A DNA stretch of 34,490 nucleotides, taken from contig NHDO01000041.1 in the NCBI GenBank assembly GCA_002171735.1, forward strand, positions 130,854-165,343. Reading direction: 5' to 3'. Position 1 is the stretch's first letter. Every line of letters begins with the position of its first letter. Origin of the DNA: Proteobacteria bacterium TMED61. Its GTDB lineage: Bacteria; Pseudomonadota; Gammaproteobacteria; Arenicellales; UBA868. A model generated the notes under the pieces. The model searched no databases and was not told the DNA's origin. It saw nothing but the letters and a program-made list of their open reading frames with translations. This document shows positions 8,447-15,914 of the stretch, piece by piece. Made by a program: the position numbers and the translations under genes.

Positions 8447-9264
8447 ACCCCGGCACTCGTCTGGCGGCACGGATTCTCGGCACCTACGCCGTGATTTACG
8501 TGGCCTATCTTTATATCCCGGTACTCTTTTTGCCGCTTTTCTCATTCAATGATTCCATCTATATCAGTTTCCCACTACGTGGCTGGACGATGAAATGGTA
8601 CGAGACTATGCTCGCTAACGATGCGCTTCACCGGGCATTGATCAACAGTCTTAAAGTCGGCTTAGCGACAGCCTTTATCAGCACGGTACTGGGTATTCTG
8701 GGAGCTCGCGCGGTCACCCGGTACCGTTTACCCGGTCAAAAACCCGTGGTCGCCACGATCATGCTGCCTCTGGTGGTGCCCGAGATCATCTTGGCGATGG
8801 CGTTGCTCATGGTCATCTTGCGCGCCGGGGGTTCTTTGGGCCTGGTGAGTATCGCGGCCGGACATATTCTGCTCTGTGTACCATTCGCCATGGTCGTGCT
8901 GATGTCACGTTTTGAAGGCTTCGACCGGTCGTTGGAGGAGGCATCATATGATTTGGGCGAAAACGGCTGGTGGACATTCTGGCGTGTGACCTTCCCGAAC
9001 GTATTGCCGGGAATCGTAGCGAGCCTGTTGTTAACCTTCACCATCTCTTTTGATGAATTCATCATGGCATTTTTCTTGGGCAGTACCGAGCCTACTTTGC
9101 CCGTCTTCATGTGGAACCAGTTACGGTTTCCCAAACTCCTTCCCGGGGTTTTGGCGTTGGGTGCGTGTATTCTCATTGCAAGTGTATTTATCGTCCTGGT
9201 CGCCGAGTGGTTTCGGCGGCGCAACACCCTTAATTCACAGTCGGGAGATGTGATCATTGGATAA
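8443..9264 (+). CDS. ABC transporter permease, PotC/PotI family
   Basis: A 273-residue inner-membrane permease with about six membrane segments and the EAA loop EEASYDLGENGWWTFW followed by FPNVLPGI. PVLFLPLFSFNDSIYISFPL and GWTMKWYETM near the N-terminus are typical of PotC/PotI. The open frame begins at 8410, but the ATG at 8443 is better: it follows GGGAGG (8431-8436) and overlaps the previous stop as ATGA. It forms the importer channel with the PotB/PotH-type partner. The end overlaps the ATPase start by 8 nt. Confidence 0.92.
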   Translation: MNPGTRLAARILGTYAVIYVAYLYIPVLFLPLFSFNDSIYISFPLRGWTMKWYETMLANDALHRALINSLKVGLATAFISTVLGILGARAVTRYRLPGQKPVVATIMLPLVVPEIILAMALLMVILRAGGSLGLVSIAAGHILLCVPFAMVVLMSRFEGFDRSLEEASYDLGENGWWTFWRVTFPNVLPGIVASLLLTFTISFDEFIMAFFLGSTEPTLPVFMWNQLRFPKLLPGVLALGACILIASVFIVLVAEWFRRRNTLNSQSGDVIIG

Positions 9265-10330
9265 CGCATTTATCGAAATCATCGGAGTGTCGAAATCGTT
9301 CGGCAGTGTGACAGCTGTCGACGATATCTCGGTCTCTATACGTCAGGGTGAGTTTTTCTCGTTGCTGGGCCCGTCGGGCTGCGGCAAGACTACGTTGTTG
9401 AGAATTCTGGGCGGACTTGAGATGCCTGGAGGCGGCAAGGTCATGATTGACGGGCAGGATATCACGCACATGCCGGCGCATCTGCGGCCGACCAATATGG
9501 TGTTTCAGAACTACGCAATTTTTCCCCATCTCAACGTAGAGCAGAATGTAGCTTACGGTCTACGCCAGCAGAGGTTGTCCCGTGAGGAGCAGATGGAGAA
9601 GGTTTCATCAGCACTTTCGATGGTGAAGCTCGAAGGGTTTGAGAAGCGGGGTGCCGATGAAATGTCTGGGGGTCAGAAACAAAGGGTGGCCCTCGCAAGA
9701 GCCTTGATCAAACGGCCAAAAGTACTGCTTCTAGACGAGCCCTTGGGTGCCCTGGATAAAAAATTGCGCGAGGAGATGCAGATTGAATTGCGTATGCTGC
9801 AGCAGCAGGTTGGTATCACCTTTGTTTTTGTCACTCACGACCAGGAAGAGGCGTTGACGCTTTCCGACCGCGTAGCAGTGATGGACGAAGGGAAAATCCT
9901 GCAGATGGATTCGCCCCGGCAGATCTATGAGCGGCCGAGCAGTCGGAAAGTGGCCGACTTTATTGGCCAGATGAACCTGCTTGAGGGTGTGGTCCAATCG
10001 GTGGGGGAGAAGGTGACCGTAAAGACATCGGCCCTGGGTGAGGTCAGCGTTTCGGAAAATGACCAGGCCGTTAACGTTGGGGATTCCGTTACCCTTGCGG
10101 CCCGTCCTGAAAATCTGCGCTTGCGGGCAGATTCCGAACCCGGCGCTGTCAAGGTAACCCTAGCCGCCAGTGCGTTTTGGGGTCATACCACCTACTACCG
10201 GGTCACCGCGGTGGGTGCAGAGACGGATCCTCTGGATGTGGCCCAGCAGGATTATGGTGGACCTGGGCGGACCGGCGATGAGACCTGGCTATGCTTTAAC
10301 CCGGAGGACCTTTTGCTCCTGAAGTACTAG
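9257..10330 (+). CDS. ABC transporter ATP-binding protein, PotA/PotG family
   Basis: The 357-residue ATPase of the importer. Motifs are complete and in order: Walker A GPSGCGKT (38-45), Q-loop Gln84, signature MSGGQ (136-140), Walker B LLLDE (157-161), and switch His194 in VTHDQEEA. After about residue 235 comes a C-terminal TOBE-type regulatory domain, as in PotA/PotG. The start is a TTG overlapping the permease stop by 8 nt. GGGAG about 10 nt upstream is an acceptable ribosome site, and no in-frame ATG gives an intact Walker A region. The order binding protein, permease, permease, ATPase gives a whole importer. Its end lies 95 bp before the regulator-oxygenase fusion, across the tandem palindromes. 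Confidence 0.93.
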   Translation: MDNAFIEIIGVSKSFGSVTAVDDISVSIRQGEFFSLLGPSGCGKTTLLRILGGLEMPGGGKVMIDGQDITHMPAHLRPTNMVFQNYAIFPHLNVEQNVAYGLRQQRLSREEQMEKVSSALSMVKLEGFEKRGADEMSGGQKQRVALARALIKRPKVLLLDEPLGALDKKLREEMQIELRMLQQQVGITFVFVTHDQEEALTLSDRVAVMDEGKILQMDSPRQIYERPSSRKVADFIGQMNLLEGVVQSVGEKVTVKTSALGEVSVSENDQAVNVGDSVTLAARPENLRLRADSEPGAVKVTLAASAFWGHTTYYRVTAVGAETDPLDVAQQDYGGPGRTGDETWLCFNPEDLLLLKY

Positions 10331-10355
10331 TATTGACGGTTTGAATTCCCTCCAA

Positions 10356-10371
10356 CTGTACAGGTATACAG
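10356..10371. promoter_or_regulatory. Palindromic operator candidate 1
   Basis: CTGTACAGGTATACAG has perfect CTGTA/TACAG arms around a 6-bp centre. It shares the pattern YTGTAYA...ATACAR with the second palindrome 20 bp downstream (about two helical turns). It overlaps a -35-like TGTACA (10357-10362) of the candidate promoter of the fusion gene. TetR-family repressors bind such palindromes. I infer, but cannot show, that the BetI-like domain encoded just downstream is the ligand. Confidence 0.6.
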
Positions 10372-10375
10372 AAAA

Positions 10376-10391
10376 TTGTATACTCATACAA
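10376..10391. promoter_or_regulatory. Palindromic operator candidate 2
   Basis: TTGTATACTCATACAA has perfect 6-bp arms TTGTAT/ATACAA around ACTC. Its inner bases include TATACT (10379-10384), a 5/6 match to a -10 element lying 16 bp after TGTACA in palindrome 1. A bound repressor would therefore block RNA polymerase. The site is 34 bp upstream of the fusion start codon. Confidence 0.62.
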
Positions 10392-10425
10392 TGAAGGAAC
10401 AAATTTAAATCGAAAGCCGGGTACC

Positions 10426-12261
10426 ATGAACGCAGTCTCCTCCGCTGGATCCAATCGGCTAAATGTCGACCGGCGTGGCCAGTTGATTGAATCCACCATT
10501 GAGGTCATCTACCGTGACGGCCTTTCCCGGCTGACCCTCGCCAAGGTTGCTCACCAGGCTGGCCTATCAACCAGCATTGTCAATTTTTACTTCAAGACCA
10601 AAGAGCAACTGCTCCTGGAAACGCTTAAGACAGTTTCTCAGGAGTACGAGGCCGCGGTGGATAAAGCTTTCGCGAGTTCCTCTGACCCGGTAGAGACGCT
10701 AAAGACACTGGTAGAGGCCATGCTGGATCCCGAGCTTTGTACCCCGGCCCGTGCTGCGGTGTGGTATGCCTTTATGGGAGAGAGCCAGGCCCGGGCTGAC
10801 TACTCCAGGGCGGTGAGGGTCCGGGAACTCGCTATACGTCAGCGCATTGAAGGGTTGTTTACTGATTTGTTCAGTGAGGCCGAGGCATCCGCATCAAAAG
10901 GAAGTCATGCCATTCCGCTGGCACGCGCTTTGGATGCACTGATCGACAGTATCTGGGAGCAGTCGGTGATGGAGCCCGATATGCTCGATCTCGACCATGC
11001 ACGAAAGATCTGCCTCGATTACCTTGCGAGTGTGTTGCCGGAGGGTCTTGATACATCTATCGGTACACCATCCGGAAACCCGACGTCGATCTCGACCGAC
11101 ATCAGCGAGGGAATGCTGTCAGCCTGGACTTATACCAGCACCGAGTTGTATGACCTGGAGATGGCGGAGCTCTTCCGACGCGAATGGATGCTGGCAGGGC
11201 ATATCGCTGACGTGTCCGCCCCGGGAGACTATCTGACACTCGAACTGGGCCCGGAACGCGTTCTGGTCATGCGTGATGAGAGGCATCAGCTGCATGCCTT
11301 TCACAACGTCTGCCGTCACCGCGGTTCCCGTGTGGTGCCCAAGTCACAGGGCAACTGCGGACACGTGATGCGTTGCCCCTTTCATGGCTGGACCTATCGT
11401 CTTGATGGACGGCTAAAGAGTGTCCCCCGTCTACCCACATTCGAAGGCCTTGATATCCATCAGCAGGGTTTGATCCCCCTTGACGTCGAGGTTTGGCAGG
11501 GCCTGGTGTTCATTCGTTTCGAGGCGGGTGGAGAGCCGGTGGCGAAACAACTGGAGGTCATCGAAGAGCATGTCGGCAACTATCGCTTGGCTGACATGAT
11601 CTCGCTCGGTGAAGCCAGTGTCAGTGAGGTTTCCTACAACTGGAAGTTTTTTCATGATGTCGACAACGAGGGGTATCACGTACCCAGCGCACATCCGGCA
11701 CTTCAGGAACTGTATGGGCGGTCTTATCGCGACGATCTCATCGGGGGGATTTCTGTATCGACGGGAGTGGTTGACGATTACCCAGCGACTTCATGGAGCG
11801 TCGCGCGGTACAAGTCGCTATTGCCCGACGCCGAACATCTGCCCTCTGAGTCGCGCCGTCTGTGGCTGTACTTTGGAATTTTTCCCAACGCAGTGATTTA
11901 TTTTTATCCCGAAAAGGCCGGGTATTACATGACCTTGCCGCGCAGTCCCAATGTGACCCAGGTGGTATCCCGGGAATACGGCCTGCCGGATGCCTCCCGG
12001 CAGATGCGGGCGGCACAGTATCTCAGCGGCCGTATCGACACTCTGACCAGTCAGGAGGATAACGCGCTTGTGCAGTGGCTTCAGGAGGCGGCAGGGACAA
12101 GTGTTTTCCCGCTCGACAATCTTGCTGATATCGAAGCGGGTGTGCTGCAGTTTCACCGTCGCCTCAAACAGAAGATTCCCGTAATGCGCAGATGCCGCCC
12201 GCCGGTATTGGGAACGCTGGCCAAGGACAACCAGGAACTGCAGGCGGGAACGCTCGCCTGA
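10426..12261 (+). CDS. BetI-like TetR regulator fused to Rieske non-heme iron oxygenase alpha subunit
   Basis: A single 611-codon frame with two unrelated halves. Residues 14-205 form a BetI-like TetR regulator: helix-turn-helix TLAKVAHQAGLSTSIVNFYF (37-56), then a ligand domain with PARAAVWYAFMGES and ALDALIDSIWEQS as in BetI. A Ser/Thr/Gly/Pro-rich linker (206-229) leads to a Rieske oxygenase (230-611). The [2Fe-2S] ligands are Cys296, His298, Cys317 and His320. Mononuclear iron ligands are probably His418, His423 and Asp545. The bridging position is Glu415, not the usual Asp; a Glu is known there in carnitine oxygenase CntA. Relatives oxidise quaternary amines (CntA, GbcA), so an N-demethylase or C-N-cleaving activity is likely but unproven. 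A class III aminotransferase follows after 66 bp. No reductase gene is in the window. A separate oxygenase start at Met230 (11113) seems unlikely because GAGG is only 2 nt away. Confidence 0.9.
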   Translation: MNAVSSAGSNRLNVDRRGQLIESTIEVIYRDGLSRLTLAKVAHQAGLSTSIVNFYFKTKEQLLLETLKTVSQEYEAAVDKAFASSSDPVETLKTLVEAMLDPELCTPARAAVWYAFMGESQARADYSRAVRVRELAIRQRIEGLFTDLFSEAEASASKGSHAIPLARALDALIDSIWEQSVMEPDMLDLDHARKICLDYLASVLPEGLDTSIGTPSGNPTSISTDISEGMLSAWTYTSTELYDLEMAELFRREWMLAGHIADVSAPGDYLTLELGPERVLVMRDERHQLHAFHNVCRHRGSRVVPKSQGNCGHVMRCPFHGWTYRLDGRLKSVPRLPTFEGLDIHQQGLIPLDVEVWQGLVFIRFEAGGEPVAKQLEVIEEHVGNYRLADMISLGEASVSEVSYNWKFFHDVDNEGYHVPSAHPALQELYGRSYRDDLIGGISVSTGVVDDYPATSWSVARYKSLLPDAEHLPSESRRLWLYFGIFPNAVIYFYPEKAGYYMTLPRSPNVTQVVSREYGLPDASRQMRAAQYLSGRIDTLTSQEDNALVQWLQEAAGTSVFPLDNLADIEAGVLQFHRRLKQKIPVMRRCRPPVLGTLAKDNQELQAGTLA

Positions 12262-12327
12262 CCACTCCCGCTTTGGGGTCCTTAAGAATTCAACCAAAAA
12301 TCGATCAAACACTAAAGGAGTATCCAG

Positions 12328-13725
12328 ATGACAACAAGCCCTAGCCCGATTGACCTTCCAGCGATCCGACGTATGGATGCGCACGTTGTTCACCCCTGGG
12401 AATCTTTTGATAAACCGAATGCGAGCCGTACGGTACTGGGCGTTGGTGATGGGGCCTATGTTTTTGATGCCAAAGGCAATCGTCTATTGGATGGTCCTGG
12501 CGGCATGTGGTGCGTCAACGCTGGCCATGGCCAGCAGACGATCGTTGACGCGATTCATCAGCAGGCCGCGCAGTTGTCGTACACCAGTCCATGGAGCCAT
12601 CCAACCGAATCCGCAGCCCGCCTGGCTGATCGTCTTGCTGCCGTTGCGCCCGGAGATCTTGACCACGTGTTTTACGCAACCGGTGGATCAACCGCGGTAG
12701 ATTCGGCGCTGCGCTTTATGATGTTCTATAACAATGTCTTGGACCGGCCGGAGAAGAAACACATTATCTCCCGTCATGACGCCTACCATGGCAGCACTTA
12801 TCTTGCCGCTGCCGTGTCAGGAAAGTCTCGGGACAAGAGTTGGCTCGATACAAGGCTCGATACAGTACATTTTATTTCATCTCCCAATCCCTACCGTCGG
12901 CCGGAGGGAATGAGTGTGGACGCCTTCAAACAGTTTTTAATCAAAGAACTGGAGGATAAGATCCAGGAGGTTGGCCCGGATAAGGTAGGCGCGTTCATTG
13001 CGGAGCCGATACTTGCCTCCGGGGGCGTCATTGTTCCGCCACCGGGATACCACGCAGCCTGTCTCGAAATCTGCCGCCGCCATGACATCATATATATATC
13101 GGATGAAGTGGTGACCGGATTCGGTCGCTTGGGCCACTGGTACGCATCCGAACCTGTTTTCGATATCACGCCGGACATCATTATTTCGGCCAAGGGTCTG
13201 ACTTCCGGGTATATCCCCTTATCCTGTGTAATCATTTCCGATAGGTTGATTCAGGCGGTCAGTGGCGACAGCGACCGCGGCTCCGTGTTTTCCAATGGCT
13301 TTACCTACTCGGGTCATCCGGTTGCTTGCGCGGCGGGAATTGCCAATATGGAAGTCTTTGAATCGCAGGAACTGCTTGAGAATGCACGGGAGGTGGGCCC
13401 CTATATGCAGACGCAGTTGCGGACCTTGTCGGATCTTCCGATCGTGGGTGATATCCGTGGCATGGGGTTGATGGGTTGTGTTGAGTGTGTTGTCAGCCAG
13501 GAGAGCCGAGAACCTCTGGAATTGGACTACGAGGTAGGCAGTCGAATTGATCAGCACTGCCAGGCGCTGGGTTTGTTGGTTCGACCGCTGATCAATATGT
13601 GCGTAATGTCTCCGCCGCTATGCATCACCCGCGAACAGGTCGACGAAATGGTCAGCATCCTTCGTGAAGGGATCGTACGTACCATGGAGGATTTGCACAA
13701 AGAGGGAGTGACAACCTTCGATTGA
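12328..13725 (+). CDS. Class III (omega-amine type) PLP aminotransferase
   Basis: A 465-residue fold-type I aminotransferase of class III, which moves a terminal amino group from an amine or omega-amino acid to an acceptor, often pyruvate. Visible features are LLDGPGGMWCVNAGHG near the N-terminus, the cofactor contact Asp259 in ISDEVVTGFGR, and Schiff-base Lys289 in ISAKGLTSGYIPLS. Family relatives include putrescine/polyamine, beta-alanine and taurine transaminases; the sequence alone does not separate these. AAAGGAG 7 nt upstream is a good ribosome site. It follows the regulator-oxygenase gene by 66 bp with no terminator, so both are probably in one transcript. This supports amine catabolism for the cluster. 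Confidence 0.92.
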   Translation: MTTSPSPIDLPAIRRMDAHVVHPWESFDKPNASRTVLGVGDGAYVFDAKGNRLLDGPGGMWCVNAGHGQQTIVDAIHQQAAQLSYTSPWSHPTESAARLADRLAAVAPGDLDHVFYATGGSTAVDSALRFMMFYNNVLDRPEKKHIISRHDAYHGSTYLAAAVSGKSRDKSWLDTRLDTVHFISSPNPYRRPEGMSVDAFKQFLIKELEDKIQEVGPDKVGAFIAEPILASGGVIVPPPGYHAACLEICRRHDIIYISDEVVTGFGRLGHWYASEPVFDITPDIIISAKGLTSGYIPLSCVIISDRLIQAVSGDSDRGSVFSNGFTYSGHPVACAAGIANMEVFESQELLENAREVGPYMQTQLRTLSDLPIVGDIRGMGLMGCVECVVSQESREPLELDYEVGSRIDQHCQALGLLVRPLINMCVMSPPLCITREQVDEMVSILREGIVRTMEDLHKEGVTTFD

Positions 13726-13756
13726 GTGATGCTATTAAGCAGATCCGGCAACGATC

Positions 13757-14389
13757 ATGACTGAAACACTGGTAATTGCCTTTACCACTTTTTTTGCCAC
13801 TATCGGCCCAATCGATATGGCGGTTGTGTACGCCGCGTTATCACGCGGAATGCCGCCCCGGCAGCGTTGGCGCACTGCTGTGCGCGCTGTATTTCTGGCC
13901 TCCTGCCTGCTATATGCATTTGTCCTGTTTGGCCAGGTACTCCTTGACCGCCTTGGTATTTCTATTCCGGCGTTGCAGACTGCCGGTGGCATCCTGTTGT
14001 TTCTAGTAGGGCTGGATATGGTTTTCGCACGTCACTCCGGCGTGGTGTCGACGACCCAGGATGAGGATCGAGAAGCGCGTGAGAGAAAGGATATCGCGGT
14101 ATTCCCGCTTGCCACGCCCTTGATCGCGGGGCCGGGCGCAATCGGTGCCGCGATTTTGCTAATGACCAATGCCGGGGACGATTTAGTTAAGCAAGTGGCA
14201 GTGGTCACGAGCCTAAGTTTCGTGCTCCTGTTGACTCTGGTGTTAATGTTTGTGGCAGGTCAGGTACAGCGCCTACTGGGTGTGACCGGTATGAATGTGG
14301 TCAGCCGGATATTCGGACTTCTCTTGACGGCACTCGCTGTGCAGTTTGTGTTTGATGGAATTAAGGGCTCGGGCCTAATCAACGTTTGA
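13757..14389 (+). CDS. MarC-family integral membrane protein
   Basis: A 210-residue inner-membrane protein of the MarC/YchE/YhgN family. About six membrane segments are visible: near 5-25, 43-62, 74-90, 114-136, 145-168 and 183-200. The family motif FPLATPLIAGPGAIG (116-130) is present, with Pro18-Ile19-Asp20 in the first segment. The function of MarC proteins is unsettled; transport is often suggested, and the older antibiotic-resistance link is doubtful. It lies 31 bp after the aminotransferase with a weak ribosome site and may be co-transcribed. Its last 11 bases overlap the convergent sulfotransferase-like gene. Confidence 0.87.
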   Translation: MTETLVIAFTTFFATIGPIDMAVVYAALSRGMPPRQRWRTAVRAVFLASCLLYAFVLFGQVLLDRLGISIPALQTAGGILLFLVGLDMVFARHSGVVSTTQDEDREARERKDIAVFPLATPLIAGPGAIGAAILLMTNAGDDLVKQVAVVTSLSFVLLLTLVLMFVAGQVQRLLGVTGMNVVSRIFGLLLTALAVQFVFDGIKGSGLINV

Positions 14390-15233
14390 GCAGTGCTGGT
14401 GATGGATTGTGCGCCTGGGCGTACTCGTGGCAGGCGTGCCAGTCTTCCGCAAAGTGGTCGCGGATGTGATCGAGGCTGGCCGGCTCGATCAGCGGACTGG
14501 GATCAAGGAGCGATCTGGGGACCAGTTGTGCAATACCCAGGATGCCATAGCAGGCCCACAGCCTAAGACGTCGTTGCACCCGATGAACTCCCGGATGCCG
14601 CGCTGGTTTAGGAATCTTGGCAAATAGATATTGCCCCACCCGCCGCATGATTTTGAGTTGACCGTCGCTCCACGAACTATGCACCACTGACAGATCAATT
14701 CGGTCACGCCGGTAACGGGCACCGGTGAATGCACACAATTTATCAATAAGTGCAAAGGGATCCGTCTTCAGTTCCTCATGAAAAAGGACCAGTGGCCTTG
14801 AATTGAAACGTTTTTCAATAGCCTTGATCATCGGCATAAAGCGCATCTGTGGCTCGCCCCAAACGAGCGGTTCAGGATTGTCGATATCTGCATAACGCTC
14901 GAAGTCCATGCTGCCTCCATTTTTGAGATAGCGTCGATAATGGGAGGCGATCCAGCGGTCATGCCGACGCAGCACCAGAATGATCCGCGCATCCGCCTTA
15001 AACGCAGCAAACTCATCGAGCCGATGGTCTAAGCGGTAGGCGGCCTCACGTGAGATCAGGTAGCGCTGATCACGGGTTCGTTCGATCAGAGCCCGGTAAC
15101 CGCGATAACGGTCACGAGGTACATAATGGATATCTTCCAGTTTCGGAAAAACCTGGTTCTGCAGGTAGGTCGAGGCGGCTTTACCCAGACCAACATGATA
15201 GAAAATCTGGTATTCGTTGGGATCTCGGGCCAC
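14379..15233 (-). CDS. Sulfotransferase-like protein
   Basis: A 284-residue protein with the two PAPS-binding signatures of sulfotransferases. These are a P-loop-like 5'-phosphosulfate site, FYHVGLGKAASTYLQNQ (Lys18 in GKAAST), and a 3'-phosphate site, IILVLRRHDRWIASHYRRYL (Arg89-Arg90, Ser97). An acceptor is not predictable; bacterial relatives sulfate carbohydrates or small molecules. There is no signal peptide, so it is probably cytoplasmic. It is the last gene of a probable operon, 23 bp after dsbA, and overlaps the end of the convergent MarC gene by 11 bp. The P-loop reads GKAAST rather than the more common PKxGTT, so the family call is firm but activity is less so. Confidence 0.72.
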   Translation of the reverse strand: MARDPNEYQIFYHVGLGKAASTYLQNQVFPKLEDIHYVPRDRYRGYRALIERTRDQRYLISREAAYRLDHRLDEFAAFKADARIILVLRRHDRWIASHYRRYLKNGGSMDFERYADIDNPEPLVWGEPQMRFMPMIKAIEKRFNSRPLVLFHEELKTDPFALIDKLCAFTGARYRRDRIDLSVVHSSWSDGQLKIMRRVGQYLFAKIPKPARHPGVHRVQRRLRLWACYGILGIAQLVPRSLLDPSPLIEPASLDHIRDHFAEDWHACHEYAQAHNPSPALLKR

Positions 15234-15256
15234 GGTCTGCCGGCTGGCGTTCGCTC

Positions 15257-15886
15257 TTAGTTAGTGCGTTCAGTCTGTGCGCGCTGGGCCAGATAGTTCA
15301 TCAGGTCAATGAGTTCGTTGTGACCCCCAGCCCAGGACACCTTGGTCCGATACTTTCCGTCGATAATAATTGTTGGCACACCGTCGGTTTCGTATCGACC
15401 GGACATGTCTGCAGCATGTGCGACCATGGAGTCGACACCAAAAGAATTGAAGGTATCGAGTATGGGCTGTGGATCGAGACCCTGTTCTGCTACCCAGTCT
15501 GCAACTTGTTCTAATGATCTGAACTGTTTTTTCTCTTCATGGATCGCTTCAAAGTAAGGCTCGTGCAATCGATCTACCAGTCCAAGGGCAACAAAAGTGT
15601 AATAAACCCGTGCATCGAACGCCCACGAGCGGTTAAGAACCGCAGGAAATCGGACGAATTCCACGAAGTCGGGTTTGTTCTTCAGCCATTTGTTTAGGTA
15701 CGATTCCAGCGCATAGCAGTGTGGACAGCGGTACCAGAAGAGTTCGAGTACTTCGATCTTGTCGCCCGTATGTACGGGCTGGGCTACCTGAAGCTCAAAA
15801 AAGTTGACGTCCTGCTGATACTCCTGGGCCACGCTCGGCAGGCTTAAAATAAAAACGAGGCTCAGGGTGCTTAAGACTTTATTCAT
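15257..15886 (-). CDS. dsbA: Periplasmic thiol:disulfide oxidoreductase DsbA
   Basis: A 209-residue periplasmic thioredoxin-fold oxidase that introduces disulfides into exported proteins. MNKVLSTLSLVFILSLPSVA is a clear signal peptide. The active site is Cys54-Pro-His-Cys57 in LFWYRCPHCYALE, and the cis-proline loop is GVPTIIIDGKY. The frame extends upstream to 15964, but the ATG at 15886 is preceded by AGAGGAAA and starts the signal peptide, so I chose it. It lies 28 bp after mpl and 23 bp before the sulfotransferase-like gene. DsbB is not in the window. Confidence 0.94.
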   Translation of the reverse strand: MNKVLSTLSLVFILSLPSVAQEYQQDVNFFELQVAQPVHTGDKIEVLELFWYRCPHCYALESYLNKWLKNKPDFVEFVRFPAVLNRSWAFDARVYYTFVALGLVDRLHEPYFEAIHEEKKQFRSLEQVADWVAEQGLDPQPILDTFNSFGVDSMVAHAADMSGRYETDGVPTIIIDGKYRTKVSWAGGHNELIDLMNYLAQRAQTERTN

Positions 15887-15914
15887 TAAAGTTTCCTCTG
15901 GAGGGATGCTTTTC

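Noticed and set aside
10391-10408. Five-codon frame (MKEQI) upstream of the fusion gene
   Set aside because: Too short, without a clear ribosome site, and it begins inside palindrome 2; probably chance.
11113-12261. Separate oxygenase gene starting at the internal ATG at 11113
   Set aside because: GAGG lies only 2 nt before this ATG, too close for efficient initiation, and the frame is continuous with the TetR half through a typical flexible linker. An internal start remains a minor possibility.
11818-12393. Long reverse-strand frame (191 codons) opposite the oxygenase and aminotransferase genes
   Set aside because: It crosses two recognised genes and has no recognisable domain; a shadow frame.
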